Positions 48,048-58,480 of a stretch of DNA of 64,000 bases are shown one piece after another. Both the position numbers and the translations under genes were made by a program. The stretch's first letter is position 1. Every line of letters begins with the position of its first letter. The DNA comes from Schistosoma mansoni (lineage: Eukaryota > Platyhelminthes > Trematoda > Strigeidida > Schistosomatidae), in contig NC_031498.1 of NCBI RefSeq assembly GCF_000237925.1, forward strand, positions 30,188,923 through 30,252,922, given 5' to 3'. The notes under the pieces were generated by a model. The model saw only the letters and a list, made by a program, of their open reading frames with translations. It searched no databases and had not been told where the DNA came from.

Positions 48048-48655
48048 AATTGCTTTTGTTGCTATGAGGGGGGGGGGGAAGTCTCGCCCCGCCCAAGTTT
48101 TTTAAAAAAAACTTTTTTTTTCCTAACAATGAAATCAGATTTTTAATTTGTATTTCTGTGAGAAAGATATAAACATAATCGATGAGATTATAATTGATGG
48201 ACGGACAGGAGAGAGTTAAGATAGATCTTGGATTTTGGTGAGAAATTCATTCCTCTATTTGGTATCATATCTGATGTTAATTGCTCACCCTAATTTATAA
48301 CCCTTATTTAACCTTTGCAAGTAGGTGAGTATCCTCATAACCATCTTACAGTTGCTCAAAGGTCGTTCGTAAATTACAGTCTCACCACTTAATCATAATT
48401 AGGAATATTCATTTTGTGAAATTAGTTTTTTTTTCTTAAAAATTTGATAACGTTTCCATGTCAACCTAGATATCTTGATTATTTGTTGTTGTAATGAATT
48501 TGTCTACTTGATAAAATTTTGTTGTATCATTTCTATTTTGTTATGGATGAACATATTAGGGTTTTATTCTCTAAGCTGGATGGTTTGGTTAAGAAGCTTT
48601 TATTGTTATTCTAAACGACATCATCAGCACAAAAGTCAAGTAGAAGTAATGGAAC
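48048..48655 (+). other. MTTP 3' flank, no recognised gene
   Basis: Starts with a G-run at about 48068-48078. 48200-48400 loosely resembles 17080-17230 and 17920-18000, so an unclassified repeat may be present. Confidence 0.4.
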
Positions 48656-48659
48656 TTTA

Positions 48660-48910
48660 TTTAGTATTGTTTGTTTGAATCTTCCCATCGATTTGTTAGG
48701 ACTGCAACTGGTCACTCCATCGCACAAGCAAGTGGCTATCAGGATTCAGTGGCCGAGTGGATAACGCGATGGCGTTTGAAGCGAAAGGTACTGGGTTCGA
48801 GTCCCAGAGTGAAAATCAACTCTGAGATGCAGGTAAATCCAGCTGACGAGTCCTAAATAGAACGAAACGCGCGTCAAACTGGATTACACTGCTAGCCACT
48901 ATCCATCTGA
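48660..48910 (+). repeat. SMalpha-like (family A) element
   Basis: Linker 'agtattgtttgtttgaatc', tRNA-like head with box A-like 'tggccgagtggataacg' and box B-like 'gggttcgagtcccag', ribozyme, then a truncated tail at 'gctagccactatccatct'. The best-preserved head in the window. Confidence 0.88.
48831..48887 (+). ncRNA. Hammerhead ribozyme (family A, AAA-insertion type)
   Basis: CUGACGA, stem II GUCC/GAAC (one mismatch), GAAA, ACGCGCGU, GUC, then AAA before CUGGAU. The insertion and the stem II mismatch should reduce activity. Confidence 0.75.
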
Positions 48911-49029
48911 TGGGACTTTAGTTTTTCTAAACATGAATGACTTTAAGGTGAATAAATACGCAACTGAATTATTAAATACAATGTAATTTGAGAATAAATT
49001 GTCGTTTTGTTTTCATTACATTACTGTAC

Positions 49030-49325
49030 TCCGGGTTTAACAGTCAGTCACAACGTAGAACATCGTACGTACGTACATCAGTTCGAGTTGCCATACCACA
49101 TTAGCACAGAGATGCAGTTGTCGATTCAAATCCCATAGTGGTAGAAGTAGTAAGAGTATAAGCAGTAATCGGAAAGATCAGGGTTTGAAGATGTTATTCA
49201 AGGAGTATATTCCAGTGAAATAAATTTGGAAAGAGAAAAAAAGATAGAGACATGAAGAATTCAGAAGATTAGAATTTGGGAAAACACAAAGAGTGGATGC
49301 ATCTTCGCCATTGCAAACGGTGGCA
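49030..49325 (-). mobile_element. Perere-3/SR3-like RTE 3' end
   Basis: Minus orientation; 3' terminus 'acgtacgtacgatgttctac', then UTR and a few terminal codons. 5'-truncated. Confidence 0.82.
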
Positions 49326-50495
49326 CATGTTTATAGTGTTTATTTGATTAATTTCACATGGGGCTTGTAGGTTGATGCTACCAAGGATCAGTGAGTCGAT
49401 GTTCAAAGATAAATATAAATGTCCAACCATTAGAAAATTAACCGGTAACCAGATAAACATTTCTATAAAAAGTTACTGATCTTCACGGTAGAACGTTGTT
49501 ATAAGGAACACTTCAGTGGAATCCTTTAGGACAGTTAATCATTGTAAGAAGGCATCCTCGAGGAACAAGACGGCGGTTTACTAACATAATGTAGATGTAA
49601 ATCTTATTTAAGTTTGTAAATTTTGATAACATAGCTTAATATGTCTGAATTAGCATATTCAGATTGGGCGTTGTTCTGAATGTATAGTACAGTATCGATC
49701 GGTTTTGTTAGTCTTCTACATCTAATTTATTGGGTGCTACTACCTCCCTGTATTTCTTAGCCCGTCCCACCACTGAATACCTTCAAGTATTCGATTTTCA
49801 AACCCCTTAAACTTTGTCCCTTTCTTAGATCATCATAGACGCTTTACATGTAGATACTAGAATGAATGAATTTGGATTTCCAAAGGGCATTTGATGGTTA
49901 TGATGTGTGCTGCGAGTTACCTGACATCAGAATCACACCTGGAAGTTAGGCTGAAACGGTATACGACAAACTAACAGGTGCTATGGCTACGATTTGATGT
50001 GTTGCTCCCATTAATTAAGCTGTTTGACACTTCATTATGCTGATTACTTTCTGAAAAAACAACTTCGCTTGATTTGGAAAACGAATGTGTCCCGTTGGTT
50101 ACATTTGTAATAAATTCATCTTTTATGACAGTGAGATGTAAACTTTGTCAAACGATATTCTGTATACTTAAAAGTCTTCACATTGTTAAGTACTTCATTG
50201 CTGAAGGTATCGCCGTTCATTATCACAAATTCGGCGATTTCGTCACAATATAAGTATTCTTACACAATACCGATGAGATATAGAAAGTATAGCTTGAAAT
50301 TGTAGGTATCATTACCAAGGTTCGACTTGACATTTTCAAATAAAACTTTGGTTAATTTCATTCACTTATTTATTCTATGATGAAGTGGATTATACTGAAT
50401 CATAAAACGCCAGAAAATTTAATTTTCCTGCTCATTGGGATATTACAAATAATGTAATAAGAAGATAAAGATTATCAGAACTATGTGATGATATG
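49326..50495. other. Intergenic, no recognised feature
   Basis: No gene, splice-supported exon or known repeat seen. Confidence 0.4.
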
Positions 50496-50496
50496 C

Positions 50497-50748
50497 AAAG
50501 ATGGACAGTGGCTAGCAGTGGAATCCATTTTGATGCGCGTTTCGTCCTATTTGGGACTCGTCAGCTGGATGTACCTGCATCTCAGAGTTGATGTTCATCC
50601 TGGGACTTGAACCCAGTACCTTTCACTTCAAACGCCATCGCGTTATCCACTCGGCTACTGAGTCCTGATAGCCACTTGCTTGTGCGATGGAGTGACCAGT
50701 TGCAGTCCTAACAAATCGATGAGAGGATCCAAACAAACAATACTAAGT
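50497..50748 (-). repeat. SMalpha-like (family A) element
   Basis: Minus orientation: linker, tRNA-like head ('ggccgagtgg'-type box A slightly altered, box B 'gggttcaagtcccagg'), ribozyme and short tail. Abuts the 3' end of a Penelope-like element. Confidence 0.87.
50520..50575 (-). ncRNA. Hammerhead ribozyme (family A, AAA-insertion type)
   Basis: CUGACGA, GUCC/GGAC stem II, GAAA, ACGCGCAU, AUC, then AAAA before UGGAU. Same variant as 30698-30752. Confidence 0.77.
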
Positions 50749-50754
50749 ATGTGA

Positions 50755-51620
50755 TGATATATTAGCGCAATACATTTCGAACAATCTGATCATACTTAAT
50801 GTACTTGTTAAGAACATTTATATATAAAAATAAAAGGCCAACTAGACTGGAAAGGGGGGGGGTAAGAGGAGACAAGGATAATAATAATGTGAAAACAATT
50901 TGAAACCTAATCACTCTGGGTAATAAGTTAATATTACTAGGGTAGGTTTAAGGTGAGAACAAACCGTTTTTGAATATACCCAGGGGATTTGAATTTTCGT
51001 GTGGCTAAGACTTCAATAAACCTTAGTATACACCCTTTTACACTTTTCTATAACACCACAAAAGCTGAATTAAGATCAATCTTATAACCTGTTTCAATTA
51101 TGTGTTTGGCAATAGAAGATGATGGATGTTTATCATCTACTCTTATCGGGTCATTTGTTTCTGCAACCATTTTGGCACATGTTCACACATACTCTAATTT
51201 TCAGATCACGATTGCTCCTCCCTATGTATGTGTGACCACACACACACATTTAAATTGGTAAACGCAGTGGGATGTAACACAATCGTTTTCATGTCTTTTA
51301 AGTTTCGGATGAAGCATGAACCTAGTTCTCTCTTTGATAATGACCTTTGCTGCACAATACGTTTTGTTGATGACTGATTTAAACGTTCGTTTCAATAAAA
51401 GGCTATTTGAATCACCTCTAAATGGTAAGGTGATGTAGACAGGCTTTTTTTCTCCAAGGCTACAGTAGGTTTCACTGTTCCATGGACTTTCCATCTATTT
51501 ATAAGTTTAGGCGGATAACCATTCCCCATTATTGTTTTGTTTAACAACTTAACTTCATCATCAATAGCGTCGTTTGTGTAAATACAGTCAAGCCTGTTAA
51601 ATAAGCACCTTACCAAACCC
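50755..51620 (-). mobile_element. Penelope-like element, 3' end with RT tail and GIY-YIG domain
   Basis: Minus strand, two frames: 'IMGNGYPPKLINRWK', then 'VYITLPFRGDSNSLLLKRTF' and 'RTRFMLHPKLKRHENDCVTS', the thumb-like C-terminus of Penelope RT. Then comes a CCHH-type start and 'GHTYIGRSNRDLKIR' with 'EHVPKWLQ' (about 51230-51150), a GIY-YIG endonuclease. Frameshifts at about 51230 and 51420 and stops make it inactive. Confidence 0.85.
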
Positions 51621-51959
51621 CGTTTGTATTGAACACGACGTGAAAGATATGAATAACTACTAACTTATGATGAATATGGTCACTTTTGGTAAACGTAAAA
51701 AGTATCAAATGAACAGTTTTTATGTAGTAAAATTTATGATACTACGATAACAACCTCAACAACTATTCGTAGAATACAAGCATCTAGTCTAATTCTTTTG
51801 ATTATCTGATCTGATAAAAACAAGCAGTTGTTTGTAAGTACACTGTTACATGAAACAGTTTGATCAAGACAAATTCCAATACTGAATATGATAAAAAAGA
51901 AAATTATCAACCTAAATTATTTGTAAACTGGTAATAGTGAACAATAAATTAGAGTATAG

Positions 51960-52505
51960 CAACCGTCCTACAGACAATTTCGATGATGGTTAATTTTGGT
52001 TAAGCTCTTTTTATTCACTTACTTAACAGACACCGTCATTTGGATAATAACAATTTGCATATTACTTTTTACTGTTATGACCACTAGAGCAACATGACAG
52101 ACTCTAGCCAAAATGTTGATTGCTTAAATATCATTCGATGACTTCTCCTCCTCCTCCTCATATATGTATGCACTCAAATCCTATTATTAGCTTTTGTTTT
52201 GTCTTGCTGCCACCAATGCTTATGTGAGTCTATTTTTAAATGCTGCCAATACAAACCAACAAAACCTATTAGCACAAATTCGAAGACAGCTAAGCTGGTG
52301 TCAGAGAAACAGCTACAGAGTTGGCTTACCCACCATCTCCAATGTATATCATTTTCGCTTTGCTCGCTGATATTCACTCAGGTGCTGGTCTGAGTTGTTT
52401 GACAATAAACTGTAGTTGCTGCTTTTCTTTACCTTTTGATTTTATGTACCATTAAGATTGGTATTATAACGGTTATCAAGATGAACGATTAACGAAGCAC
52501 AGCAC
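51960..52505 (-). repeat. ~480-bp LTR-like repeat, copy F3
   Basis: Minus orientation, matching 12355-12870 and 26410-26860 end to end ('gcttcgttaatcgttcatc' to 'tgtaggacggttgctat'), with a 70-90 bp segment near 52210-52310 not shared with the others. Confidence 0.65.
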
Positions 52506-53201
52506 TTCAAGAGTAGTGAATCTTTTTTTATAAAATAGAATTGTTTATTAAAATAAAAATATTTAAAAAAAAGTTGGATACAAAAATACAAAAAAAACCC
52601 AAACAAAACAGTACTCTTATATGAACGAAGAATATCCCTTTCAATCATTTCTCATCAGGTACTCTACAATTTGTAAATCCAAATTAATAATCCATAAAAG
52701 AAGATTGGCCAAGTAGTTTAGGGCAGAGTACATCATTTAACCAAACTGTAAACATATGAATCAAGGAATGTTGAAGCTGACTAATATGAAGTATTAAACT
52801 TGAATCAATCTCTAAGTGAAATAAAATTGTAAGATAAATGATGATCGGAATAAATATAGTTGACATAGGGGGGGGGGTAAGAGTGAGAACAATAGGATTA
52901 CAAATCAGAAATTACGTAATACGTAGAATGATGGTAGATAGGGGTGGATGTTGAATAAATTCCCCGCAAAATGGTTAACAAGTGTAATAATAATAATAAT
53001 AATCACAATGGTAAGATATGTGGATAAATGTAAGATATAAGAATGAACATCAAACCAAATTCATGTCACCACCATCTTATAAAATGGATTAGTAATAAGT
53101 TAACTCTGAAGTTGACCAAGGTGGTAAAAGGAGTGGCTGGATATATTTCTTTTAGATACAGTACTCTTATAGGATCATAATAAGAAAGTGAAATCAAATG
53201 A
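52506..53201 (-). other. Probable 3' UTR/flank of the RNF14-like gene
   Basis: Downstream of the TAA at 53202 on the minus strand. AT-rich with a C-run (minus strand) at about 52868-52876; polyadenylation site not fixed. Short open frames here look non-coding. Confidence 0.4.
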
Positions 53202-53363
53202 TTATCTAAATTCAATTGTATTATCTGTCCATAATTGACCTTGACATGTACCATTAGAAAAATGTGAATATGGATTATGACGATCATGTATAGCATATAA
53301 ACATAACCAACAAAAAAATAAATGACAATATGAACAGGTCATTTTATTACAACCAGTAATTTT
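53202..53363 (-). CDS. RNF14: RNF14-like RBR E3 ubiquitin ligase, terminal exon (RING2 catalytic part)
   Basis: 53 codons plus TAA after the acceptor 'cttatttattatag'. It continues in phase 0 from the exon at 62928. It encodes KITGCNKMTCSYCHLFFCWL then C, and 'NPYSHF' with a final Cys, matching the end of RING2 in RNF14. The Cys of GCNKM is the expected thioester-forming catalytic residue of RBR ligases, and the C..C-FCWLC and H/C residues are zinc ligands. The NPY.HF signature is specific to RNF14 among RBR families I know. RNF14 transfers ubiquitin from an E2 through its own Cys. The C-terminal acidic tail of the vertebrate protein is replaced by a short 'WTDNTIEFR'. Confidence 0.85.
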   Translation of the reverse strand, partial: KITGCNKMTCSYCHLFFCWLCLYAIHDRHNPYSHFSNGTCQGQLWTDNTIEFR

Positions 53364-53474
53364 CTATAATAAATAAGAAAAGTAAAGATACATATATAAA
53401 TATCAATAACACGAAACAATTGACTTATGAATAATGAATGATATAATCATTGAACAAGATTTTAGCTCTCTGCC

Positions 53475-53938
53475 CCCCCCCAAATGCCCTGGTACAGCCG
53501 AGAGTAGGGGAGAGTAAGGTCTCCCTCCCCCCTCTACTAACACCACAGGTGTTGTTTACGATATTGAGAGAACGAAATGCGAATGTCCGACGCTTTAACC
53601 GGGTTGGTGGACACGGAAAGTCCACCTAGGGGAGTTGTGAAACCCTGATTCCAAACCAATGGTGTACATGGGCTCTAGTATCCTGAAGGAACAAATGGCG
53701 AATGAACCTGCTGTTGGTCACCGGCTACCATGGGACAGCATCTCCTCACGATGATCCACTGCCTTGTGGATCAGACCTTTAGGTCATAGGCTCCGGGTGT
53801 GGTCCCCTAAGAAAACCACCTACTTCAGTTTGGGCACCTGGGCAGTATCACAACCCTCACACAAATCGAATGAGATTTGTGCGGTGCCTATATATCTGGT
53901 GCCCGTTTGTACCAATATTGTGTTTAAATAAATAAATT
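53475..53938 (+). repeat. Unclassified ~510-bp repeat, copy 6
   Basis: Plus orientation, with a small internal deletion around 53525-53545; ends in the AAATAAATAAA-type tail. Confidence 0.85.
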
Positions 53939-53941
53939 TCA

Positions 53942-54020
53942 GCTTTCTGGACTCAGTAGCTTTGTGGTTAACACGTTTAAAGTTGACGAGAAAGGTACTG
54001 AGTCCCAGTCAGAGTGTGGT
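53942..54020 (+). repeat. Decayed family A tRNA-like head
   Basis: 'tggactcagtagctttgtgg' through 'actgagtcccagtcagagtg' resembles the head and box B of SMalpha-like elements; no ribozyme follows. Confidence 0.5.
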
Positions 54021-54297
54021 TAGTAACAATGGGAAGGGGTATGTTCATCCAGATGTCAAGTTACAAAAATGACGAAATACGACTCCTTGAGCCTATCCGT
54101 TAATTATAATCTATAAAGATGACGGGACAATACAGATACACATGTATACATGTCTAGAGAGTTCATAGTATATTCATTTTTAATGCCATAATTTGAATTA
54201 GAACACTAAAACATGAAATAGAGAGAAGAGATGTTTTAAGATTAATTCATTATTAGGGTGCATCATGATACTTATCTACATGAAATTTTAAGAATTT

Positions 54298-54560
54298 TAT
54301 AAGCAAAGATGGATAGTGACTAGTAGTGGAATCCAGGACGCGCGTTTCGTCCTATTTGGGACTCGTCAGCTGGATGTACCTGCATCTCAGAGTTGATGTT
54401 CACTCTGGAACTCGAACCCAGTACTTTTCGCTTCAATTGCCATCGTGTTATCCATTTAGTTACTGAGTCCTGATAGACACTTGCTTGTGCAACGGGGTGA
54501 AATTTAAATTCACTTAGTATCAATGAGAGGATTCAAACAAACAATACTAAGTAAATTTAG
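54298..54560 (-). repeat. SMalpha-like (family A) element
   Basis: Minus orientation: linker, tRNA-like head, box B 'gggttcgagttccag', ribozyme and tail. The most consensus-like ribozyme of the family. Confidence 0.9.
54329..54381 (-). ncRNA. Hammerhead ribozyme (family A, consensus-like)
   Basis: Stem I AUCCAG/CUGGAU, CUGACGA, stem II GUCC/GGAC with loop CAAAUA, GAAA, palindromic ACGCGCGU, GUC. This is the Schistosoma SMalpha hammerhead except for C at core position 7, a position known to be variable. Self-cleavage would be predicted. Confidence 0.9.
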
Positions 54561-54796
54561 ACATTAGACAACTATTCAAATGATTGGTCACATTTTACAT
54601 CTATTACAAAATCTAATGGTGTTTCAGTGATGGAAAAAGTAGTTTGAAGTACACCAATTGAATCACACATTTACTTAAGGTCTAGGGAGAGGAGAAAAAG
54701 ATTAATATCACCTAAAATCTGAAAATATGTCTGAACACAGTTCAGTCTAATATGTGAGCAATGCTACAGAGACAGTCATCAGTGAGTAAAACTATT

Positions 54797-54858
54797 TATT
54801 TATTTATTTAAACACATATATATTGGTACAAAAGGGCACCAGATACATATGCGCCACA
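54797..54858 (-). repeat. Unclassified ~510-bp repeat, copy 7, tail part
   Basis: The (AAAT)n tail end and about 45 bp of the repeat. Interrupted at 54858 by the RTE insertion; the rest of the same copy resumes at 57068. Confidence 0.8.
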
Positions 54859-54956
54859 CAAAATAATGAAAGTAGGAAGAGAAGGGATGAAAAGATAAGG
54901 CGGACTGAAATGTACAACCAGAAGACTCTTTCAGTTAAGAAAGTTATAACCACTCT

Positions 54957-56684
54957 TTATGTAGAAAGTAAAAGAAGGTTACAGCAGGATCGCCACTGGC
55001 TTCTATTCTGAGCCATATCTGATAACGTCTCTAGCCACTGTGTTGCACCATCTCTCGGACCCCAGCCAGGGAGTCGTGAAGGACCAGCAGAAGCTAGCCC
55101 TTTGCAGCTTTCTTTCATGCCACGACACCATGTCATACACTGACCTCCTCTCCGCTTTTTCCAATCAGTCCCAGAGTCGGCAAATAATGCACGACGTGGA
55201 ATTCCCTGGGACGACATTCGTAGAACATGTCCAAGCCACCGAAGTCGGTGTTTCAAGATGGTGACACCAATTGAATTATCGTCTCTGCGCCCCAACACAC
55301 GATGCCGAACCTCTTCATTACTAACATGGTGTTGCCACTGAATGTCAGCAATTCTTCGGAGACAACGATGATCGAACACAGAGAGACGTCTAACATCCTC
55401 AACTCGGAGAGGCCAGGTTTCACAAACATAGAGCAAAACTGCTCTCAACGACGCGTTGTAGATCCGACCTTTTACAGCCAGACTAACATCACGAAGGCGC
55501 CAAAGATGGCCCAGATTGGCATAAGCCGCTCTGGCTTTCATTATACGTGCATCAATCTCATCACTCACGTCACCACCAGCACTTATATAGCTACCTAGAT
55601 ACACGAACTTCTCAACTACTTCAATCTGCTCACCATCCAGGGTGAGTACAGGATGAGAATCCTGCCAGTCTTGTAGGAGTACTTTGCACTTGGAGGGTGC
55701 AAAGCACATGCCGTACCTGCGGACACTGACTGCCAACTGATTAAGTGCGGATTGCATGCCTTGGGCATTATCGCACAGTAAGACAATATCATCCGCATAC
55801 TCGAGGTCGAGAAGTCGTTCTCCAGGCAGCAGATCCACAACGCCATTACTTACATCCATCAGAGCTGTTTCCAGGATGTCATCGATGGCAAAGTTGAAGA
55901 GGAATGGTGAGATCGGGCAACCCTGCCTAACCCCACTGCTCGAATGGAACAAGGGAGAAAGGTGGTTGTATGCCCTCACTCTGCCTGAGGTGTTCGTATA
56001 CAGGGCCTTTATGATGTCAATGAACTTCTCAGGCACACCCTTCTTCAATAGACAATCCCAGAGAACAGTCCTGTCCAACGAATCGAAGGCAGCCCTGATA
56101 TCAAGAAACACTACGATTGTTGGCCTGCGATAAGTATGACGGTGTTCTAACATTTGGCGGAGGGTGAAGATGTGATCAATGCATCCTCGACCAGAACGAA
56201 AACCAGCCTGCTCCTCGCGAGTCAATCGTTCGCGGGTTTTAAACAGCCTACGAAGAATGATAGAAGCCAATAGTTTGGACGCAATCGGAAGTAGACTTAT
56301 CCCCCGATAGTTGTTACAGGAACAACGTGAACCGTTTTTAAAGATAGGGACGACTATCGACTCATTCCATGATGTTGGAACACTTTCTTGCTCCCAAACC
56401 TTTGCAAACAACACCGTCAGTTCCTTAGCCAGAAAGTTACCACTATCTTTAAAAAGAGCCGGAGGTAAGTCATCTGGGCCCGGTGATTTGTAGCGCTTCA
56501 AGAGTTGGAGTTCCTTGCGGACTTCCGCCTCGTTTGGTGGATCAGTCGTCACCGGCCATGCGGGGCAGGACAAACTGGTTGATGTTGCCGGAGCTTTTCG
56601 AAGCGACAGATGGAGAACGAATTTGTAGTACTTCACTAGATTCTTGAATACGGGTCTCGGATAGACAGCAAACATCAACATCAA
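54957..56684 (-). CDS. RTE-clade reverse transcriptase (575 codons, endonuclease lost)
   Basis: Uninterrupted RT: 'YKSPGPDDLPPALFKDS' (65-81), 'NNYRGISLLPIASKLL' (124-139), 'EEQAGFRSGRGCIDHIF' (157-173), 'FLDIRAAFDSLD' (193-204), 'GVRQGCPISPFLFNF' (251-265), catalytic YADD at 296-299, then the RTE-type C-terminus 'NASLRAVLLYVCETWPLR' and 'RLPGWGPRDGATQWLETLSD'. The first ~35 residues are read from endonuclease sequence in the wrong frame, so the true RT begins near 'TSLSCPAWP'. An intact RTE protein would have an APE endonuclease ahead of this. The RT domain itself shows no inactivating change. Confidence 0.9.
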   Translation of the reverse strand: MMLMFAVYPRPVFKNLVKYYKFVLHLSLRKAPATSTSLSCPAWPVTTDPPNEAEVRKELQLLKRYKSPGPDDLPPALFKDSGNFLAKELTVLFAKVWEQESVPTSWNESIVVPIFKNGSRCSCNNYRGISLLPIASKLLASIILRRLFKTRERLTREEQAGFRSGRGCIDHIFTLRQMLEHRHTYRRPTIVVFLDIRAAFDSLDRTVLWDCLLKKGVPEKFIDIIKALYTNTSGRVRAYNHLSPLFHSSSGVRQGCPISPFLFNFAIDDILETALMDVSNGVVDLLPGERLLDLEYADDIVLLCDNAQGMQSALNQLAVSVRRYGMCFAPSKCKVLLQDWQDSHPVLTLDGEQIEVVEKFVYLGSYISAGGDVSDEIDARIMKARAAYANLGHLWRLRDVSLAVKGRIYNASLRAVLLYVCETWPLRVEDVRRLSVFDHRCLRRIADIQWQHHVSNEEVRHRVLGRRDDNSIGVTILKHRLRWLGHVLRMSSQGIPRRALFADSGTDWKKRRGGQCMTWCRGMKESCKGLASAGPSRLPGWGPRDGATQWLETLSDMAQNRSQWRSCCNLLLLST

Positions 56685-56817
56685 GACTTTCTAAAGACAT
56701 AGCCAGCCCCATCTGTTGTCCGATCTGCATTAGTGTGCGAACGTTGAAGGAAGACAGCTTGAACGGCGTACGTGGTTTCAGAAAGACTGCTTCAGTATTC
56801 CTAATCGGTGGAAGCAT
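56590..56817 (-). pseudogene. RTE endonuclease N-terminal remnant
   Basis: 'KLSSFNVRTLMQIGQQMGL' and 'VDVCCLSETRIQESSE' are the opening strand-helix of an APE-type endonuclease with the catalytic-region Asn and Glu motifs (SFNVRTL, SETRIQ). The rest of the domain is deleted; the join to RT near 56590-56620 shifts the frame. Confidence 0.85.
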
Positions 56818-57067
56818 TCACTTTCAACCAGACAGTGACTGGAGATCGTTTAGATAGGACAGAGTTTCCACCATGGGCGAGCTACTGCATAAGTTGGAAA
56901 GGAAGGATACACAATTTGGGAATAAAGGGAGTGAAAAAGCGACGTAGTAAATAATAACAATAATAATAATAATAATGATAATAATAATAATGGTAATAAT
57001 AATAATAGTGTAAATTGTCTTGCTTCTAATATGAGCGAGAATAGTATCGTCAATAGAATTCATCATT

Positions 57068-57517
57068 TCATTTATTTGTGTGTGGGCTGTGATACTGCCC
57101 GGGTGCCCAAACCGAAGCAGATGGTTTACTTAGGGGGCCACACCCCGAGCCTTTGACCTAAAGGTCTGATCCACAAGGCAGTGGAGCATCGTGAGGAGAT
57201 GCTGTCCCATGGTAGCCGGTGACCAACAGCAGGTTCATTCGCCATTCGTTCCATCAGGATACTGGAGACCATGTGCACCATTGGTTTGGAATCAGGGTTT
57301 TCCAACTCCCCTAGGTGGACTTTCCGTGTCCACCAACCCAGTTAAAGCGTCGGACATTCGCATTTCGTCCTCTCACTTTCGTAAACAACACCTATGGCAC
57401 GAGAAGGCAGTGAGTATGACTTCTGTGGCAGAGGCTATATATTCGCTGGCCATGTGAGAGCATTTCGAGAGGGAGAGTGGACTCTCCCCACTCTCGGCCG
57501 TACCAGGGCATTTGGGG
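57068..57517 (-). repeat. Unclassified ~510-bp repeat, copy 7, main part
   Basis: Continues the copy started at 54797 on the other side of the RTE. Ends at 'cggccgtaccagggcattt'. Confidence 0.85.
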
Positions 57518-57699
57518 GCAGTGAGTAAAACGAGTCATCGTATATGAGTACTGTGACAAGGGGGGCGAAGTCGCACATCCCTCGGCCTTGGACAAAGAGA
57601 TATGTAGTTTGGTTATGTTTCAAATAATCAATATGTAAACAACTGATCGATTATTTCTTATTTCAATAGAACAATGAGAAGACGGAGTTGATCTGAAAA

Positions 57700-58480
57700 A
57701 TGGGAGCTGTTTGCTCTATGCATTCCGAACAATCTGGTTACTTATACTTGTTAAGTCATTTTATATGAAAATTAATAAAGGTCAACTAAATGATAGTTCA
57801 AGTAAACTAAGTGATGATTGTAAATAAAGGAGAGAGAAAGAACAGGAAATTGTCGCATTAACTTAAGCCATAAAATGACCACGGCAAATTTAAGGCTACG
57901 ACAGATTGTTTATGTAAACATAAGGGGGGTTTAAATTTATGATTAGCCTAGGCTTCTATAAGTTTAAGAATTCGTCCATGACAATGTCTATACAACGTTT
58001 TAAAAGCTATATTGATGTCAAATCTGTGCCCCCTTTCAACTATGTGCTTTGTTATCGAAGAACACTATTTTCAACTTCCATGTTTATCGGAGCATTTGAC
58101 ATTATTTGACTTTGAAGCCATTTAGGTATATGTTCCATATTCCTTGATTGTGTTACTCGATTGCTCCTCCATGAGTGTGTCCACGCGAACATGTAAATTG
58201 GTAAATACGATGAGACGTCATGTAATCATTTGTACAATGTCTAAGTCTATTTAGAATCATAGGCTTAGTCCTTTCAGTCACAACCAGGTTAGTAGCATAT
58301 GTTTTCTCGATGGATGCTTTTAATCTCTGTCTTAAAACCATACTGTTAGATTCATCTCTAAATGGTAGATAGATATAAACAGTGTTCTTTGGAACAGAAT
58401 TAAAGAGAGGTCTTGGTGTTGATTGACTTTCGCACTCATTTATAAACTTTAAAGGATATTTCTTATTCACTTGAACTCGC
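57700..58480 (-). mobile_element. Penelope-like element, 3' end
   Basis: 58470-58153 encodes 'YPLKFINECE', 'VYIYLPFRDESNSMVLRQRL' and 'CTNDYMTSHRIYQFTCSRGH', the Penelope RT C-terminus. A shifted GIY-YIG region follows ('EHIPKWLQSQ' and 'ITKHIVERGHRFDIN' between about 58130 and 57990). 3' UTR from 57950 to about 57700 resembles that of the copy at 50755 ('cttaacaagta', 'cagattgttcg'). Confidence 0.83.

Larger units (their letters stand above)
54859..57067 (-). mobile_element. Perere-3/SR3-like RTE element nested in the ~510-bp repeat
   Basis: About 2.2 kb inserted in repeat copy 7. It consists of a 5' region with an (AAT)n tract (56955-57006), an endonuclease N-terminus, a deletion, a long RT frame and a short 3' end. 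Both junctions fall inside repeat sequence that is continuous in other copies. A clear target duplication was not established. Confidence 0.8.

Noticed and set aside
48720-48800. Apparent tRNA genes from good box A and box B sequences here and in families B and G
   Set aside because: They recur as heads of dispersed repeats, lack a full cloverleaf with acceptor stem and are followed by ribozymes; treated as tRNA-derived SINE heads.
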